Assembly: GCA_946902985.2 (NCBI GenBank)
Contig: OX336397.1
Location: 190,158,813 to 190,222,812 of the forward strand
Length of the DNA: 64,000 bases
Source: Meconema thalassinum
Taxonomy: Eukaryota > Arthropoda > Insecta > Orthoptera > Tettigoniidae
Direction of reading: 5' to 3'
Below are positions 1 to 12,227 of this stretch, piece after piece. The notes under the pieces are model-generated. The model was not told the origin of the DNA. It made no database searches and worked only from the letters and a program-made list of their open reading frames with translations. Positions within the stretch are counted from its first letter, which is position 1, and the number at the start of each line of letters is the position of its first letter. The translations under genes and the position numbers were made by a program.

Positions 1-3000
1 AATTAACATAGTCTTTAAAATAAAAAAATATATGAATATACATAACGTCTCAAATTAATCAAGTTTCCAACAGTAAAGAAAAAGTAAAAACAATATAATC
101 TAATTGCTTCTAATATGAAATGTGCGTCTGGTGACCGTATACACAGAGAGATGGCAGCACTTATGTATTCTGTATATTATCTGAGATTTTGCCAGATATT
201 TAAAACATAAAACTACGAGAAAAAACAGGGTATGTCTAAGACGAGCACGGGAGATGTGGGTGTGACCTATTAAAGTGCCATGCACACAGGATTTAAATGC
301 CTCCGCAAGAAATTTAAAAATGCCCGCAGATAAAAAAAAACTAGTATCCACATGTGCTTTGATGTCTGGACTACCAACTTCTAACAAAAACTCATCTGTG
401 TTTAGGTCATTTTTGGGTAAAACAAACTCAGTAGGGTCGCACTGTAAGAACACTCCAGTACGAAAATACCTCAAAGAGGAATCATTATGTCACAGTTTGG
501 TAGGTACATAGGAGCTCTAAACTGAAGGATGATAACTTCAAGACACTTCAGGTGTATCAATACCTCTAAGAGGAACCTCCTGACCACAGTATGGGTTGGT
601 ACTGTACTCGAAATTGTAAGAGTCCATGAAAAAGGGACCGACGGAGTTTCGAACGGAGAGACAGAGGAAAATATGTGTATAAAATAAATCGTGATTTGAG
701 TGTTTAACGAAATTTTAGCCTGAAGAAATATCTTTATTTGGAAGAGAAATGAGAATTTTGTATTCTGCATTATTTTAGCCAAGAGAGAATGTTGGAAATG
801 TAGCCAGGAATATACACAGTTTCACGGAATTACGATATCGAAACGTGTTTTTGTCAGCGGGGCGACCTGACAAGGAGAGTTGAAGGTGAGGCACGCGCCA
901 GAGAATCGAAGAGGGGAGATAGCACACGACACGACAGTGATCCATGAGGAACAATAGATTTGATAACAATGAAGGAACCATTCAGATTAATGGGAACTTA
1001 TAAGAGGCTACATAATTATTATAATTATATTTTAATATTATAGCAGACTGGAGTATATTAAAAATGCAAGCAAGAGAAAATAAATTTAATTGGCAAAACA
1101 GAAAGTGAATTAGATTGCTACAAATAGAAGATATGAGTGAATAAGTGAGTTTATGAATGAGTGTGAGGCTAGCGCGGAAAATTTGAGAAGGAAGGAGAAC
1201 TTATGAGGCTAGCAGCGCAGGAGGAACAGGGTTCTTATTCTACGAGTTTCAGAAGAAGCAAGACGTATTGGAAAGTCACTCCACAGAATAGTATAAAATT
1301 GCAACCAACAGAAGAATAAAATTACAACGGGAGGAGATACCTCGTTAGCAGTAAATTACCAGAGATTTAGTGAAAGAATATTGGAAATATAAAAGAAGAT
1401 TGATAAACATTTATAAGAACTACAGGCAGAATATAAAAACGTTGAATTTGAAAAAGTATACTTGAAAATATACTCATCAATAATTCACTCTCATAAAAGT
1501 GAAACTTCAGCAACATAATACGAGAACGCAGAGAAAGTATTATACCGACATTACAGTATTAAAAAATCTACAAGAACATTGATAAAATGTGTTCAAATTT
1601 TAGTCGGATGGGAGAAACTACAGTCAACTATACTTGTGTACTGAGAATTATGTTTTAACTTCACTTTGGAGGGAGGTTAAGCTACACTAACTAAGTGAAG
1701 TCCAGCGATGATCAAAACTACGCAACTATGGAACTTCACTGCATAACAAACAGCAGTAAGCTTGGAGGCCAAAACAAGCTACTAAATAGACGAGAGATTC
1801 TAATATTTATATGGTATTCTCATCGTAAGCATATCACTATCTACAATTACCATCAGGAACTTCCAGAGAGGGGCCTATTGAAGAAAAACTAAAAGAAGCG
1901 AAAGCAGCATCAAGATCGTAGATCGCGAAGCAAGATGATGGAGCCGTGCGTGCAGTTCACTGACATGCAGCCCGGGAGAGTGCTATGTGTCATTCCAGCT
2001 GTAAACCGGTCAAGGACAGATGGCAGGTATCACCTGCGAGGCAGGAAGCAGACGCTCCAGGAATGCAGACACGCGCATCCAGGAATGTCGGCATGCTACC
2101 AATGCACGTGCCCGGATTCCAAGGCTGTAAATGGCCTAATATTCGTATGAAACGTTCCAGACCTAAGGTAAACCAGTGATCTTTATAAACTATGTAGCTA
2201 GTATTTGTTTATGGGTTATTCCAGTGTTTGACGAACATCTGTCTATTTTAATCATAGTTCATGTTGTTGTACTTGCTGTATTTTTTTTCGAAATTTAACT
2301 GTAATTCTCTTTGGGTGAACAAAGTTCGTTTGTGAAGTGTTTTTTTGAAGTTTCTAAGTGTTTTCACATTAATTTTTTTCACTCGTGTTAACTAGTCTTT
2401 TTAATTTTATCTATCTAGTTGACACCGGACAGTGAATTAATTTTGTTAGTGTGTTGGTAAAAGGAGGAACTTTAACACGAAAGTATTTTGTGAAACAGGA
2501 TGAATATCGTTATATGTAGTATAATAATTTCGTTAGATGAACGAAATATGTATAAGCATGAAACGTTGACTATTGTCAGGGGTGTTCGACAATTGCGTTT
2601 GAGACACTCAAGTATAGACAAATAGAATATTCTAAAACCCAGAATTTTATCACTATAATGCACAGATTTGTAAATCTGAAGACATACGAAAGAAAACATT
2701 GTGTAAAGAGAAATAATATTATTTTAAAGGATTATAACGAAAAATTTAACACTGATAGAATTTTAAACAGAGAATGCGTATATTGAATCATAATTTTTGA
2801 AATGAAGGAGAGATGTGATGTTATAGGTCAACTTATTGTTATCAAGATGTCTTGAAAGACTACTGTAAATATATTTTATATCGGAAATGATTACGAATGT
2901 GAGATAATATGTAATTTTTTTAGCGAACACGAGCAGACTTAATTCAAAAAGAAACTACGATTGTTTAACAGAGTAGAATGTTAAAAGTATTATGAAGAAG

Positions 3001-3698
3001 TATAACATATTTGTGTGAGAAAGAAAGTAAAGCTGTACCAGGAAAGTAACGATTTGTTGAACGAACAAGTAATGAATAGCACGATGTTGTATAATCGACA
3101 GAATTGATATACGTGGAGGAGTTGTATCTTGAAGTTATTACAGTAGTAATAATCAGTAAGGTTACTGAACCTCTTACATTGTTGAGGGTATTTCAGATGG
3201 TGTGGAATTTTTGTGAAAGTGCTAAAAATGTATGCGAAGGTTTGTTGTTTAAAGGAGTGTAAAGGAAACACGTAAAAGTTATTCACAGTGTGTGTGAAGG
3301 TAAACAGTAATTACAGCGAGGAAATAATGGCAGTACAGTATGTCAGCGAAGTATTTTGAAGTTTGAATTTACATAAGAAGGAGGTGTGAATAGTGAGGAT
3401 TAATGCCACGCACCTATAAATATTTATGTATTGTAGTCTGAGAGTCTTGCATCGTAGTTCAAATATTATCACAGTATTATTAATCCGAAAGAGTAAATTT
3501 GAATAGTGCTGAACTTAATCGTTTGATACATATATTTACATGGAGGTAACTATATAATATCATAGACATGCAACAGAAGTATTGTGTGAACTAAAGATAA
3601 ATAGTGTTAATTGGATTTCATGTAATTAAAGCAGAAGGAGTAAAAAAAATCGTGCAGGTCGAGATTATGTAAATATCAGATATTTTTGTAAATAATAA
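1..3698. other. AT-rich stretch, no gene recognised
   Basis: I see no recognisable gene here. Open frames are short (up to 124 codons), lack known domains and overlap one another on both strands. A less AT-rich patch at about 1900-2170 (plus-strand frames of 64-71 codons) matches no family I know. Old, decayed repeat DNA is the likeliest content. Confidence 0.5.
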
Positions 3699-3713
3699 TA
3701 ATAATTTAATAAG

Positions 3714-4299
3714 CACTACTGCACGGTCATCCGGCCAGAAGCTTTGTATGCAGCGGAATGTATCTCCATGAATAGAAAAGGCATAATGGAAAAACTGGAG
3801 ACCAAGGAAAGGAAGATATTGAGGAAAATCCTGGGTCCAGTCAAAGAACAAGGCGAGTTCCGAAGACGCCACAACCACGAGTTATACACTCACGTAGAGA
3901 AAATAACGGACGTGATGAGGAAAAGGAGGATTTATTTTTATGGACATATAACCCGAATGAAATCAACACGGCTATCCAACAGAATTTTTGCTTTTCTCCG
4001 TGAAAAAAAAGACAAAGGGGGCCTGGTTCATTGAAGTAGAGAAAGATCTGTTGGAGACTGGGATTACACGTGAAGATATCCAGGAGCGTGGCCCACTTAG
4101 GGATAAACTTCAGAAACATCGGAGTTTTCAACTTAAGCCGAAGCTAAAAACCGGGAAGGCGTGGACGACAGAGAGAAAGGTGCAACCTCGATTGTGAATG
4201 AAGGAGTACTGGGCTAACATTAAAATGCAGAAAAAACAGTTGACATGACGTGGTCCTTAGTTGGCCGTAACGAAGGAAGAAGAAGAAGAAGAAGAATAT
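3714..4299 (+). mobile_element. 5'-truncated RTE-like LINE copy with 15-bp TSD
   Basis: This is the 3' end of a non-LTR retrotransposon of the same family as the full-length minus-strand copy at 24720-28224. Translated from about 3720 it gives the C-terminal region after the reverse transcriptase (motifs ERKILRKILGPVKE, RRRHNHELYTHVEK, YFYGHITRM). An indel in an A-run near 4006 shifts the frame, so the region is open as 3744-4034 and 3988-4197. The 3' tail is (GAA)n. The copy is flanked by an exact 15-bp duplication, TAATAATTTAATAAG, at 3699-3713 and 4300-4314, which fixes both borders. Few differences separate it from the long copy, so the insertion looks recent. Confidence 0.88.
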
Positions 4300-4314
4300 T
4301 AATAATTTAATAAG

Positions 4315-5479
4315 TATAACTATTAATAATATTTAGTTTTGAAACGACATTGCGAATGATAATACCGATGTATTATGTAGGGAAGATTTTTGTGTTAAAA
4401 TAATTTGAATTTGAAGTGGATTTTTTGGAAGAAAAATACACGGTGTTCAGAAAGGGTATTTTACATGTTACAATCTTTCATTTAACTATTGTTCATGAAT
4501 ATTACGATTATTTGCTGTATGAAGGCTTAGTGAAGTCGGATTTATGTCCAGCAGGGACAAAGTTCGAGTTTTGCGTGTGTTTTTTGAAGGCAATTTTTTA
4601 TTTTCATATGAGTAGGGACATAAGTGTATTGACAGAGCCTAATAAATTTGCAGGCACTTTTTAGTTTGCTTGCTCAGTTTTTTATAAGATATGCTCTTTA
4701 TTCGATGCTTAATTGCGATATGATGATACTACTAGTTAGATGCAGGCATTTTTTCGACCTAACTATACCTTATCACCACCGAGAGCAGAGTTGCTCGATT
4801 TGCTTTGTTTATTTTTAGACTGTTGCGCGTGCAACTAGTTAGTAGTAATGTTAGATATGTGTTATGTGAGTCAAGGGTTCCCTAGTTATCAGTCCAGTAG
4901 GGAATTGTTGATTTCTTAGCCGGGCATTAACATCCCTACGATCCTTTTCCATCTGTGCGGATTCTGGACGCTAACGTCGAGGAATTCGGGCACAGTAGAT
5001 TATAACAAAATGATTTATAAGTCCGGTAATCAAGACTGGTGAGCAGCCCCTATGTCTGCAAGGAAAATCACAAAGATCCAGGCTGGCATGCCGTTTAAAT
5101 AGGCGACATGAAGGGTTCTAGCACTTTCTATGGCACGTAGTGGAGAAGGCGTGCGGTGATTGGCCGAAGCTCGGAGGCCAACCAGTGAGAGCGCAGCTAT
5201 GGAGTCCAGTTGAACTTGAGTTAGCACGGCGTGCGGAGCGAACGTAATGTTTCACTAAAACATTTGGAGAAATGTCTTAAAAGCGAGCATGGCTTATGAG
5301 ATAATACGTAAGTAATTTGCAACATACTTAATTTGAATTAGAAACATGATTACAAAATGAAAGATCACTATCACGTGGTGATTGTGAGAGGTTATGAAAA
5401 AACTAATTCTGTCTGACTGACATAATTTACTTAAACTTGCAAAATTAATGAATTAATTTATTCGCAAATGCGAACAGCG
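4315..5479. other. no gene recognised
   Basis: No family recognised. A GC-richer patch at about 4920-5240 has no open frame of note except a 65-codon minus-strand frame without a known domain. It could be an LTR or a SINE body, but I cannot show either. Confidence 0.4.
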
Positions 5480-5760
5480 ACAAAAATACGACACGCATGT
5501 CATACGTTGTTGGCCTGTTAAAGAACCCATTTGAATTCATTAGGCCGTGTTCATAATGGCAACATTAATCTCGGGATTTTCCGCCAACTCAAAGTTCCTC
5601 CTTTCTCTGCCAGAAAGCGCTATAGTGTCAAGGAGCTTAGATATCTAACCTCCTTGACTTCCATAGCGCTCCATGGAACAACAAAATTTGACATGAAAGC
5701 TGCCCTCGGGGCGCAAATAACAAAGAATGCAAGGCCATACGATATTATTATTATCTTCGG
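5480..5760 (+). repeat. SINE family 1, headless copy
   Basis: Body of a tRNA-derived SINE that recurs at 10561, 16790, 37411 (-), 53446 and 59811 (-). This copy lacks the tRNA-like head and starts near CACGCATGTCATACGTTGTT. The body holds a conserved hairpin at 5616-5670 (arms AGCGCTAT..GTCAAGGAG and CTCCTTGAC..ATAGCGCT) and ends in (ATT)n. An open frame running through it (5531-5803) is shared by other copies only because they are copies of the same repeat. Confidence 0.8.
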
Positions 5761-6210
5761 GGAGTATATTGAAGCTTGTCAGTTGAGCAACGGAAGGATG
5801 TGATGTAGCAGTCAGAGAGATCTTGTGTCCACAGCTGTGAGTCTAGGACGCATTTTCGAGCCAGGTCAACTACCGTTTCATCAGTTCCCAGGACATCTAC
5901 TTGTCGAGAGTGATCCACAAGGCTGAGATCGAGGTCAACGAGAGGGGAACGACAGCCAGAGCAGCGACGGGGAACTGCTATAATATCGTCTCTTCTCGCC
6001 TGTCCTAATTTATTGAAGTTGGTGTTCTTTCTTAACCCTTTTGATGCTATGTTTAGTAATATTGCATGTGTTTGATAAAAATGATCTCCTACCTTTATTA
6101 GGCAGGTCAATATATACTAACCATCCTGGAGCGAATGCTTTTATGACTCTCAGCGGAATAAAAGTTTCAAAATAATTTTATCCATCACTAAATCTCTATC
6201 TCTATCTCCA
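5761..6210. other. no gene recognised
   Basis: A 119-codon minus-strand frame (5751-6110) crosses this stretch but has no domain I recognise and overlaps the SINE tail. I cannot call it a gene. Confidence 0.35.
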
Positions 6211-7630
6211 TTTGCGTTATTTTCGCGTTTCAGACTGTTTTATGACGGATTTGCGATTTTTTTGTCTGTCTGTCTGTCTGTTTGTCTGTTTGTCCGTGGA
6301 CAAATTCGAGTCCTTATAACTTGAGAAGGGCTGGGTGGATCAACGTAAAATTTGATACAGATATCCATCAGAAGCACCACACTAATCATTGATGTAACTC
6401 TTCTCCGTACTTCTCATAAAAGGGGGGCCTACCCCCTTAAAATACATGCTGAAATAGGCGTAGAAGGACGAGACAAAGCTTATTTTGAACTCCTCGATAT
6501 GAGAAACAAAACTCGGGGGCCCTTGCGTTATTTGGGCGTTTAAGACTGTTTTATGACGGATTTGCGAAAAAAGAAATTCTTGTCTGTCTGTCTGTTTGTC
6601 TGTGGACAACTTCGAGTCCTTATAACTTGAGAACGGCTGGGTGGTTCATCGTAAAATTTGATACAGATATCCATCAGAAGCACCACACTAATCATTGATC
6701 TAACTCTTTTCTGTTCCTCTCATAAAACAGGGCCCACCCCCTTAAAATACATGCTGAAATAAGTGTAGAAGGACGAAACAAAGCTTATTTTCAACTCCTC
6801 GATGTGAGAAACAAAACTCGGGGGAGGGCCCCCCAAAACCACATTTTAAGGCCCTAAAACCAACAGTTTTTGAGTTATTCCCAGAAAACTAATTTCATTT
6901 AATAATCTAATGAAAGAATGCAAGCTGGTAACTATGGCAACAACATCTCAGAACACCATCTATTTCTGTAAGACGCAATGCAATTCCATTTATTACATTA
7001 CTGTGAAGTTTGCAAACGCCTATAAGGGTATCACGGAAAAAAATAAAGCTGTAAAATTCATCAATACGTATAATTAGTTTAAGGGGGTCAAGGGGTACAC
7101 TAGAATTTTGTCACGCAATTTTCACGTGCGGGTGTGGTACGGAAGGTCTTTCATATCCCTATCCCTATATTGTGTTTATTATATTATTATCATTATTATT
7201 ATTATTATTATTAATATTATTATTATTATTATTATTAATATTATTATTATTATATTATGGCATACAACGACGAGACAAAGCTCAGTATTAGTCCCTCGGT
7301 GGCAGAAACAAAACTCGAGGGTCCCCGAAAACTTAATTTTAAGGCTCTAAAACCAACAGTTTCTGAGATATTCCCAGAAAACTAATTTAATTTAATAAAC
7401 TAATGAAGGAATGCGAGCCGGCAACCATGACAAAAGGTTCTCAAGAGAAGACATCCAACGTTCCATCTATTTCTGAAAAAATGAATGCCACTCCACTTGT
7501 TACATTTTTGTGAAAGTTTGCAAATGGCTATGAGGTTATCACGGAACCAACTTACACTGTAAAATTCATCAACGCGCATAAGGGGGTCAAGGGGTACCCT
7601 AGAATTTTTCACGTGATTTTCCCGTGTGAT
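6211..7630 (+). repeat. dispersed repeat with tandem partial copies
   Basis: A non-coding repeat is present here in overlapping partial copies. The segment with GACTGTTTTATGACGGATTT, a (GTCT)n run and CCTTATAACTTGAGAA occurs at about 6228-6530 and again at about 6542-6830. The downstream segment (AGGCCCTAAAACCAACAGTT, AAGGGGGTCAAGGGGTAC) occurs at about 6770-7130 and again at about 7262-7630. An (ATT)n microsatellite at about 7177-7257 separates the last two. No coding capacity or TIR was found; class unknown. Confidence 0.7.
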
Positions 7631-8105
7631 ATGTCGTACAGAATTATATCTCCAAACAGCAACATTATTTTCAAAAAATACTCAATTGAAATAGTATTTT
7701 TTGCAGCTAATAGGAATTTGGGCAATTGGAGGCTAAGACAACTGAATATCCATGCACCACAAGCCTTTATAATTGGTTAAAGGTGTCTTCCTGTGGATGG
7801 GGTCTTTACACAACGGTGAGGGTCAGTCTTTATGTGAGGTGTATTGCGTTTCGTCTACGAGGTTTTCAATTTTATTTGCACGTCAGGATGTACACGTTAG
7901 GTGAATTTAGATTGAGCACATTCAAATTTTTTTTTTCGACAAACGGGTCAATCGTAAGGATGATTTTGTTTGAAACTGTGTGGTTGATATATCCAAATTC
8001 GGACTTCTGGGTGATATGTTGTAGGTTGGTTGATTGGTTCCTCAGTTTAGAAGCTGCAACAACGCGTTCACGTAGCCTCGTGTGTCTCGAATCTGTCTGC
8101 TAACC
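7631..8105. other. no gene recognised
   Basis: A 125-codon plus-strand frame (7726-8103) is present but shows no domain, low-complexity composition and no support from splice or promoter context. I treat it as chance. Confidence 0.35.
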
Positions 8106-8420
8106 GGTGTTAATTGTGATGGCTGTATTAGTGTGTGTTATCTGTATTTCAGGTAAGGACTGCAGACGATCAATTTCCAGTAGTTCCTACTTTTGCTACC
8201 AAATGCTACCGTCAACGACACCTAGCTGTGACTTGGCTACTAGATGCCACCGCATCCGGCAAACTTTGGAACTAATAGAGCGTTAATCATATCCAACCTA
8301 AAAATTTAGCTTCACACAATTGAAGTTAGTGGAAGGTTCTATTACATGCCATAAATCTATGACATGGGACCGCCGGCTTTACTTCCCCTCCGAAGTAAGG
8401 CATACTTAGGGATTTTCGGC
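8106..8420 (-). repeat. SINE family 3, headless copy
   Basis: Reverse complement of the body of the SINE found at 54113-54577: shared blocks include CTAATACAGCCATCACAATT at the 3' end and GGAGGGGAAGTAAAGCCGGC near the 5' end. The tRNA-like head is missing, so this is a 5'-truncated or decayed copy. Confidence 0.7.
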
Positions 8421-8479
8421 ATTACTGTGTATCTTTATGTACACCTATAACTCGTGTTCGAATGTTTGTAGCATCGTAA

Positions 8480-8810
8480 AATTAGGTATCCATGAGAGTC
8501 AATACACCAATCATTTATAAAACTCTTCACCGTACTTCTCATAGAAGGATTGGTATAGGAAGAAACTTTTCAAAATACATGCTAAAATAGGCGAAATATA
8601 AAAATTATCCTAGACATAGAAGGACGACCAAAGCATATATTGCGCTTCTCAATGTGAGACACAAAATCCGGGAGTCTGTAAAGAGACTCCGAAAACCACA
8701 TTTAAAGGCCCTTAAATTAACTGTGTGTGTGATATTCCCAGAATACTAACTTCGCTCTGATAAACATATGAAGGAATAACAAGCCCATAACCATTGCAAC
8801 AGTAGCTCAA
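8480..8810 (+). repeat. diverged copy of the 6.2-7.6 kb repeat
   Basis: Matches the order of blocks seen at 6380-6960 (CACCAATCATT.., CTCTTC.CGTACTTCTCATA, ACATGCT.AAATAGGCG, GTGAGA.ACAAAA, CCACATTT.AAGGCCCT) with many substitutions, so this is an older fourth partial copy. Confidence 0.6.
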
Positions 8811-9562
8811 TTCATAACGTCTGGTTATTAATACCGAAGACCGTTCGAAGAGCGGGTACTTCTGCTAGTGTAATTATAAAACAGACATATTTCGCTTACC
8901 TGTTGACACAGTAACTGCACAAATCACGGTCTTCCTTTCTTTCTTCTCGAAACACTCTAAATCTTGTGTTCAACATCATCATCTTCTAGAGTATCCAGCC
9001 CCTGGCTGAGACTCCTTGGAACATAAGCCTCACCATCGTCCTCTATCCTCCCACCACCTTTCACTGCTCGCTCTGTCCCACTCTTCTCCTTCCTCCACAC
9101 CCACAATCCACCTATCTCTTGGTCTCTCGCCCTCCATTTCCATCTCATGCATCCTCCTTGGTATCCTGCCCTCCTGCATTCTCCTAACATGTCCGTACCA
9201 ACTCATTCTTGACTTCTCTATGATCTTTTGTAGGGGATTCTCTTCCACAATCTCTCATTTCTAACTCTATCCCTTCTTGGTATTCCTAATCTGCTTCTTT
9301 GAAATTTCATTTCGCAAGCCTGGATCCTGCTCTTCAGAACCCACGTTTCTGATGCGTAGGTGAGTATTGGGACATCTGGGGTACGTCCCTGATCCATACC
9401 AGACTTCTCATGCTCTGCAGGATTCCATGGGCTTGCCTTCCTCTCTCAGTGATCTCCTTGTTATTTCTACCACTTACTTCTATTACTCTCTTTAAATACT
9501 TGAAACTATCCACCTTCTTTAGTGCTTCTCTTCCTATCATTATATCTGTTGTTACTCTTCCC

Positions 9563-10240
9563 TTAGAAGGAAAGAGCCACAACGGGAATAACAATTGGTG
9601 GGGAACAGCTGAAGGAATTGGAGGGTTTCAAGTATCTGGGAAGCCTGATGCAAGATAATGGAAGAAACGCTAAAGAAATAAATGAGCGGGGGAGACAGAC
9701 AGAAGCATTCCGGAGGAGTGTGAAAAGCATGTTATGGAACAAAAATGTCCATCAGAATAGCAAAAAGGTCATATATCGAACATACTATGTCCCTATCTTG
9801 AGGTATGCCTCGGAGACTTGGGTTCTGAAAGGAAGGGAGAAGAGAAAAATACAGACCAGTGAGATGAGGTTCTTGAGAAACAATATTGGAGCTACAAAGA
9901 TGAACAGGATAAGAAAGGAGAGGACCAGAGAATTAATGAAGGAGGAATCATTACAGGATGGTATAGAGAAATCTAGACTTAGATGGTATGGACATGTGAA
10001 ACGAATGGAGGAGAAGAGGATACCTAGGAGGATACATGAGACGAAGTGGGAAGGAAAGAGGCCAAGAGGAAGACCGAGAGACAGGTGGCTGAAGGGGGTG
10101 GAAGAAAGCGTGAAGAAGAGAGGAGAAGACTGGACAAGGGTAGAGGCTGAGAGATGGTGGGAAGACAGAAGACGTTGGAGAGGCTTGTGTTCCAAACAGA
10201 CCCGGCCAGTGGCTGGAAACTGTGTTAGATGATGATGATG
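9563..10240 (+). mobile_element. LINE 3' fragment nested in antisense LINE, 9-bp TSD
   Basis: A 5'-truncated copy of a LINE closely related to its host but in the opposite orientation. The frame 9618-10232 (204 codons) is open and encodes the post-RT C-terminal region: GFKYLGSLMQDNGR, YASETWVLKGREKRK, RLRWYGHVKRMEEKR, then a basic RPRGRPRDRWLKGVEE tail. It ends in (GAT)n. The duplication ACTCTTCCC at 9554-9562 and 10241-10249 flanks it, and the host minus-strand LINE continues on both sides. Confidence 0.88.
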
Positions 10241-10317
10241 ACTCTTCCCCTATTTCTCGTTGTCACCATCGTTTCACATAGCATTCCTTTGCATTAACTT
10301 TGAATCCTTACTGTTTT

Positions 10318-10532
10318 CGACAGTGAAGTGAGAGGGAGGAGACTTGTAGGAAGGCCAAGACACAGTGAAGTGAGAGGGAGGAGAGCGGTAGGAAGGCCAA
10401 GACACAGTGAAATCTGAGGTCAACAAATGGAATGTGAAATGGGAAGACGTAGAAGAACATTGACATAAAGAAATGGCAAGCGCTTGTCTACCACACCCGG
10501 GAAACTGGAGCTGGAAAATGATGATGATGATG
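10318..10532 (+). mobile_element. short LINE 3' end with internal 43-bp duplication, 8-bp TSD
   Basis: About 215 bp of a LINE 3' end (coding remnant with GRPRHSE and a HTRE.GAG-like ending) closing in (GATG)n. A 43-bp segment beginning AGTGAAGTGAGAGGGAGGAG is tandemly duplicated inside it (about 10322-10410). ACTGTTTT at 10310-10317 and 10533-10540 is a plausible TSD and lies inside the host LINE sequence. Confidence 0.72.
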
Positions 10533-10560
10533 ACTGTTTTACCGTCTCAACCCATACATT

Positions 10561-10927
10561 ATCTTGCCACGGTGCGTGAGTGGTCAACGTGTCGGTCTAC
10601 TGACCCCAAGCTTGCAGGTTCGCTCCTGGCCGTGGTAAGTGATTTTTGAAAGGCGGCAAAAATTAGGACACCATGCCATATGATGTTGGCATGTCAAATA
10701 ACCCATTTGAATTCAGTAGGCCGTGTTCATAATGGCAAAATTAATCTCGGGAGTTTCCGCCAACACAAAGTTCCTCATTTCTCTACTAGAAAGCGCTATA
10801 GTGTTCAAAGAGCTTAGGTATCTAACCTCCTTGACTTTCATAGTGCTTCGATGTACAGCGAAATTCGACATGCTAGCTACCCTTTGGGTATCAAATAACA
10901 AAGCTTGCACCCGGCACCCGAGGCCTT
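10561..10927 (+). repeat. SINE family 1, full copy with 11-bp TSD
   Basis: Complete copy of about 367 bp. The head (CTTGCCACGGTGCGTGAGTGG.. to ..GGTTCGCTCCTGGCCGTGG) resembles a tRNA gene with A-box and B-box-like promoter elements for RNA polymerase III. The body has the conserved CTCCTTGACTTTCATAGTGC hairpin arm. ACCCATACATT occurs at 10550-10560 and 10928-10938 as a TSD, and the interrupted minus-strand LINE continues beyond it. Confidence 0.88.
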
Positions 10928-11218
10928 ACCCATACATTCAACCTTTCTTGTACCTCTGCCTCTCCGTTGCCCCATATGTTGTTCTCCTATTTGTGCTGCC
11001 ACTTCTACCATTACCTCATCCATCTCAGAGATGAAAAGCAGTGGAGATAGTGCACTCCCTTGTTTCAAACCACTCTGCTGCTTTACCCAGTCTGACCTCT
11101 CTCCCCCAACTTTTACACAGCTCACACTTCCTTGGTACATCTCCTTTAATCTAGCCACAGTTTGATTTTAACTCCCTTTTTTTCTGTAGGGTTTCCCACA
11201 CCTTTCCTCTATCCAAGC

Positions 11219-11956
11219 TTTCCCAAGGGGATCACATCTAGTGGGACGTGGGTTGGCGACCACGAGACCCCGGCTGAGTCCAGCATTGCTTCCACTTACT
11301 TATTCTGGGCTCCTCTCCGTCTTCTTTCCTGTCGGCCTCTCTTGGTCAACTCTTGTTCACTTCCGACCCCGACGGTATTATGGTATCGGAGGCCTAGGGA
11401 GTCTTTCACTTTCCCGCCTTAATTGGCCCTTCTCTCATATTTCCTGATACCCTTATTCTTTGAGGGGTCAGCCTTCTTTCTCTTTTCATGGTGTCTCCTA
11501 CCTTCTGCAAAAGCCCTCAAGGAGGCAGGGTGTGTGTAGCCCCACCACTTCTTGTGCACCCTGAATATTGCTACACCCTCAAGGGCTCAAAGGCGGTGAG
11601 TTTGGGAGTTAGCGACCCCGAGGGATTTCTGAGCTGGGTCCGTTTTGTCCCCTTTTCCCTCTGACCTTGGGGCGGGCCCTCTCATCTTTCCCCCCTCTCC
11701 TATGTGCCTTTCATGGCTCTCCTTCCTTCCAAGTCCCTCAATCCTCATTCTTCAAGGTTTGAGGGCATTTCTTTTCTCCCTGTCCTTTATTAGCCTTATC
11801 CTTTATTTTTTTCCCTTTTCTTCTTCTAGTAGCCTTTGTAAGTTTGTAGTTAGTATACGTTTTAGTTTTCATCACCCAAACAATTAGGGGCCGATAACCA
11901 AGATGCTAGGTTCCTTAAAACAACAATTATCATCGTCATCATCACCATGATCATCA
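11219..11956 (+). repeat. 738-bp dispersed repeat R740 with 11-bp TSD
   Basis: A repeat without long coding frames, related to the minus-strand copy split around the P element (28486-28582 plus 31934-32440). Its 3' end carries AGGGGCCGATAACCAAGATG then TTAAAACAACAATTATCATC and an ATC-rich tail. TCTATCCAAGC at 11208-11218 and 11957-11967 is an exact TSD, so it moved by target-primed insertion. It may be a SINE-like or LINE-derived non-autonomous element. The 86-codon frame inside is not conserved as protein. Confidence 0.78.
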
Positions 11957-12227
11957 TCTATCCAAGCAATCTTATGTCTTATCTATGTCCAGGAACACCA
12001 TCACCCAATCCTTCCCATATTCATAGTGTGGGGCTGTCTTACGCTGAAAGTCAGGTCCACTGTTGATCTTCCTGGCCTAAATCCATGCTGTTCCTCCCTC
12101 AACCATTCTTCTACTACTCTCCCCACTCTCCTTTCCAGGATCTTCTCAAATATCTTCGCAGCATGGCACATCAACGTGATTGCCCTATAGTTCTGGACTA
12201 TTTTCCTGTTGTCTTTCTTAAAATATA

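Larger units (their letters stand above)
8975..12227 (-). mobile_element. minus-strand LINE, host of nested insertions
   Basis: A non-LTR retrotransposon reads right to left in five blocks. About 12227-11968 gives reverse transcriptase with motifs NYRAITL, AKIFEKILERR and HGFRPGRST. About 11207-10939 gives QQSGLKQGSALSPLLF, the RT motif before the catalytic box. 10549-10541 and 10309-10250 are short linker pieces. 9553-8975 gives the C-terminal region with WYGHVRRMQEGRIPRR and ending in a GAT-rich tail. The blocks are separated by younger insertions at 9563, 10318, 10561 and 11219, three of them with TSDs that rejoin the host reading order. Stops and frameshifts show it is dead. Clade not assigned with certainty. 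Confidence 0.8.

Noticed and set aside
7108..7350. 80-codon frame rich in isoleucine
   Set aside because: It is the translation of an (ATT)n microsatellite.
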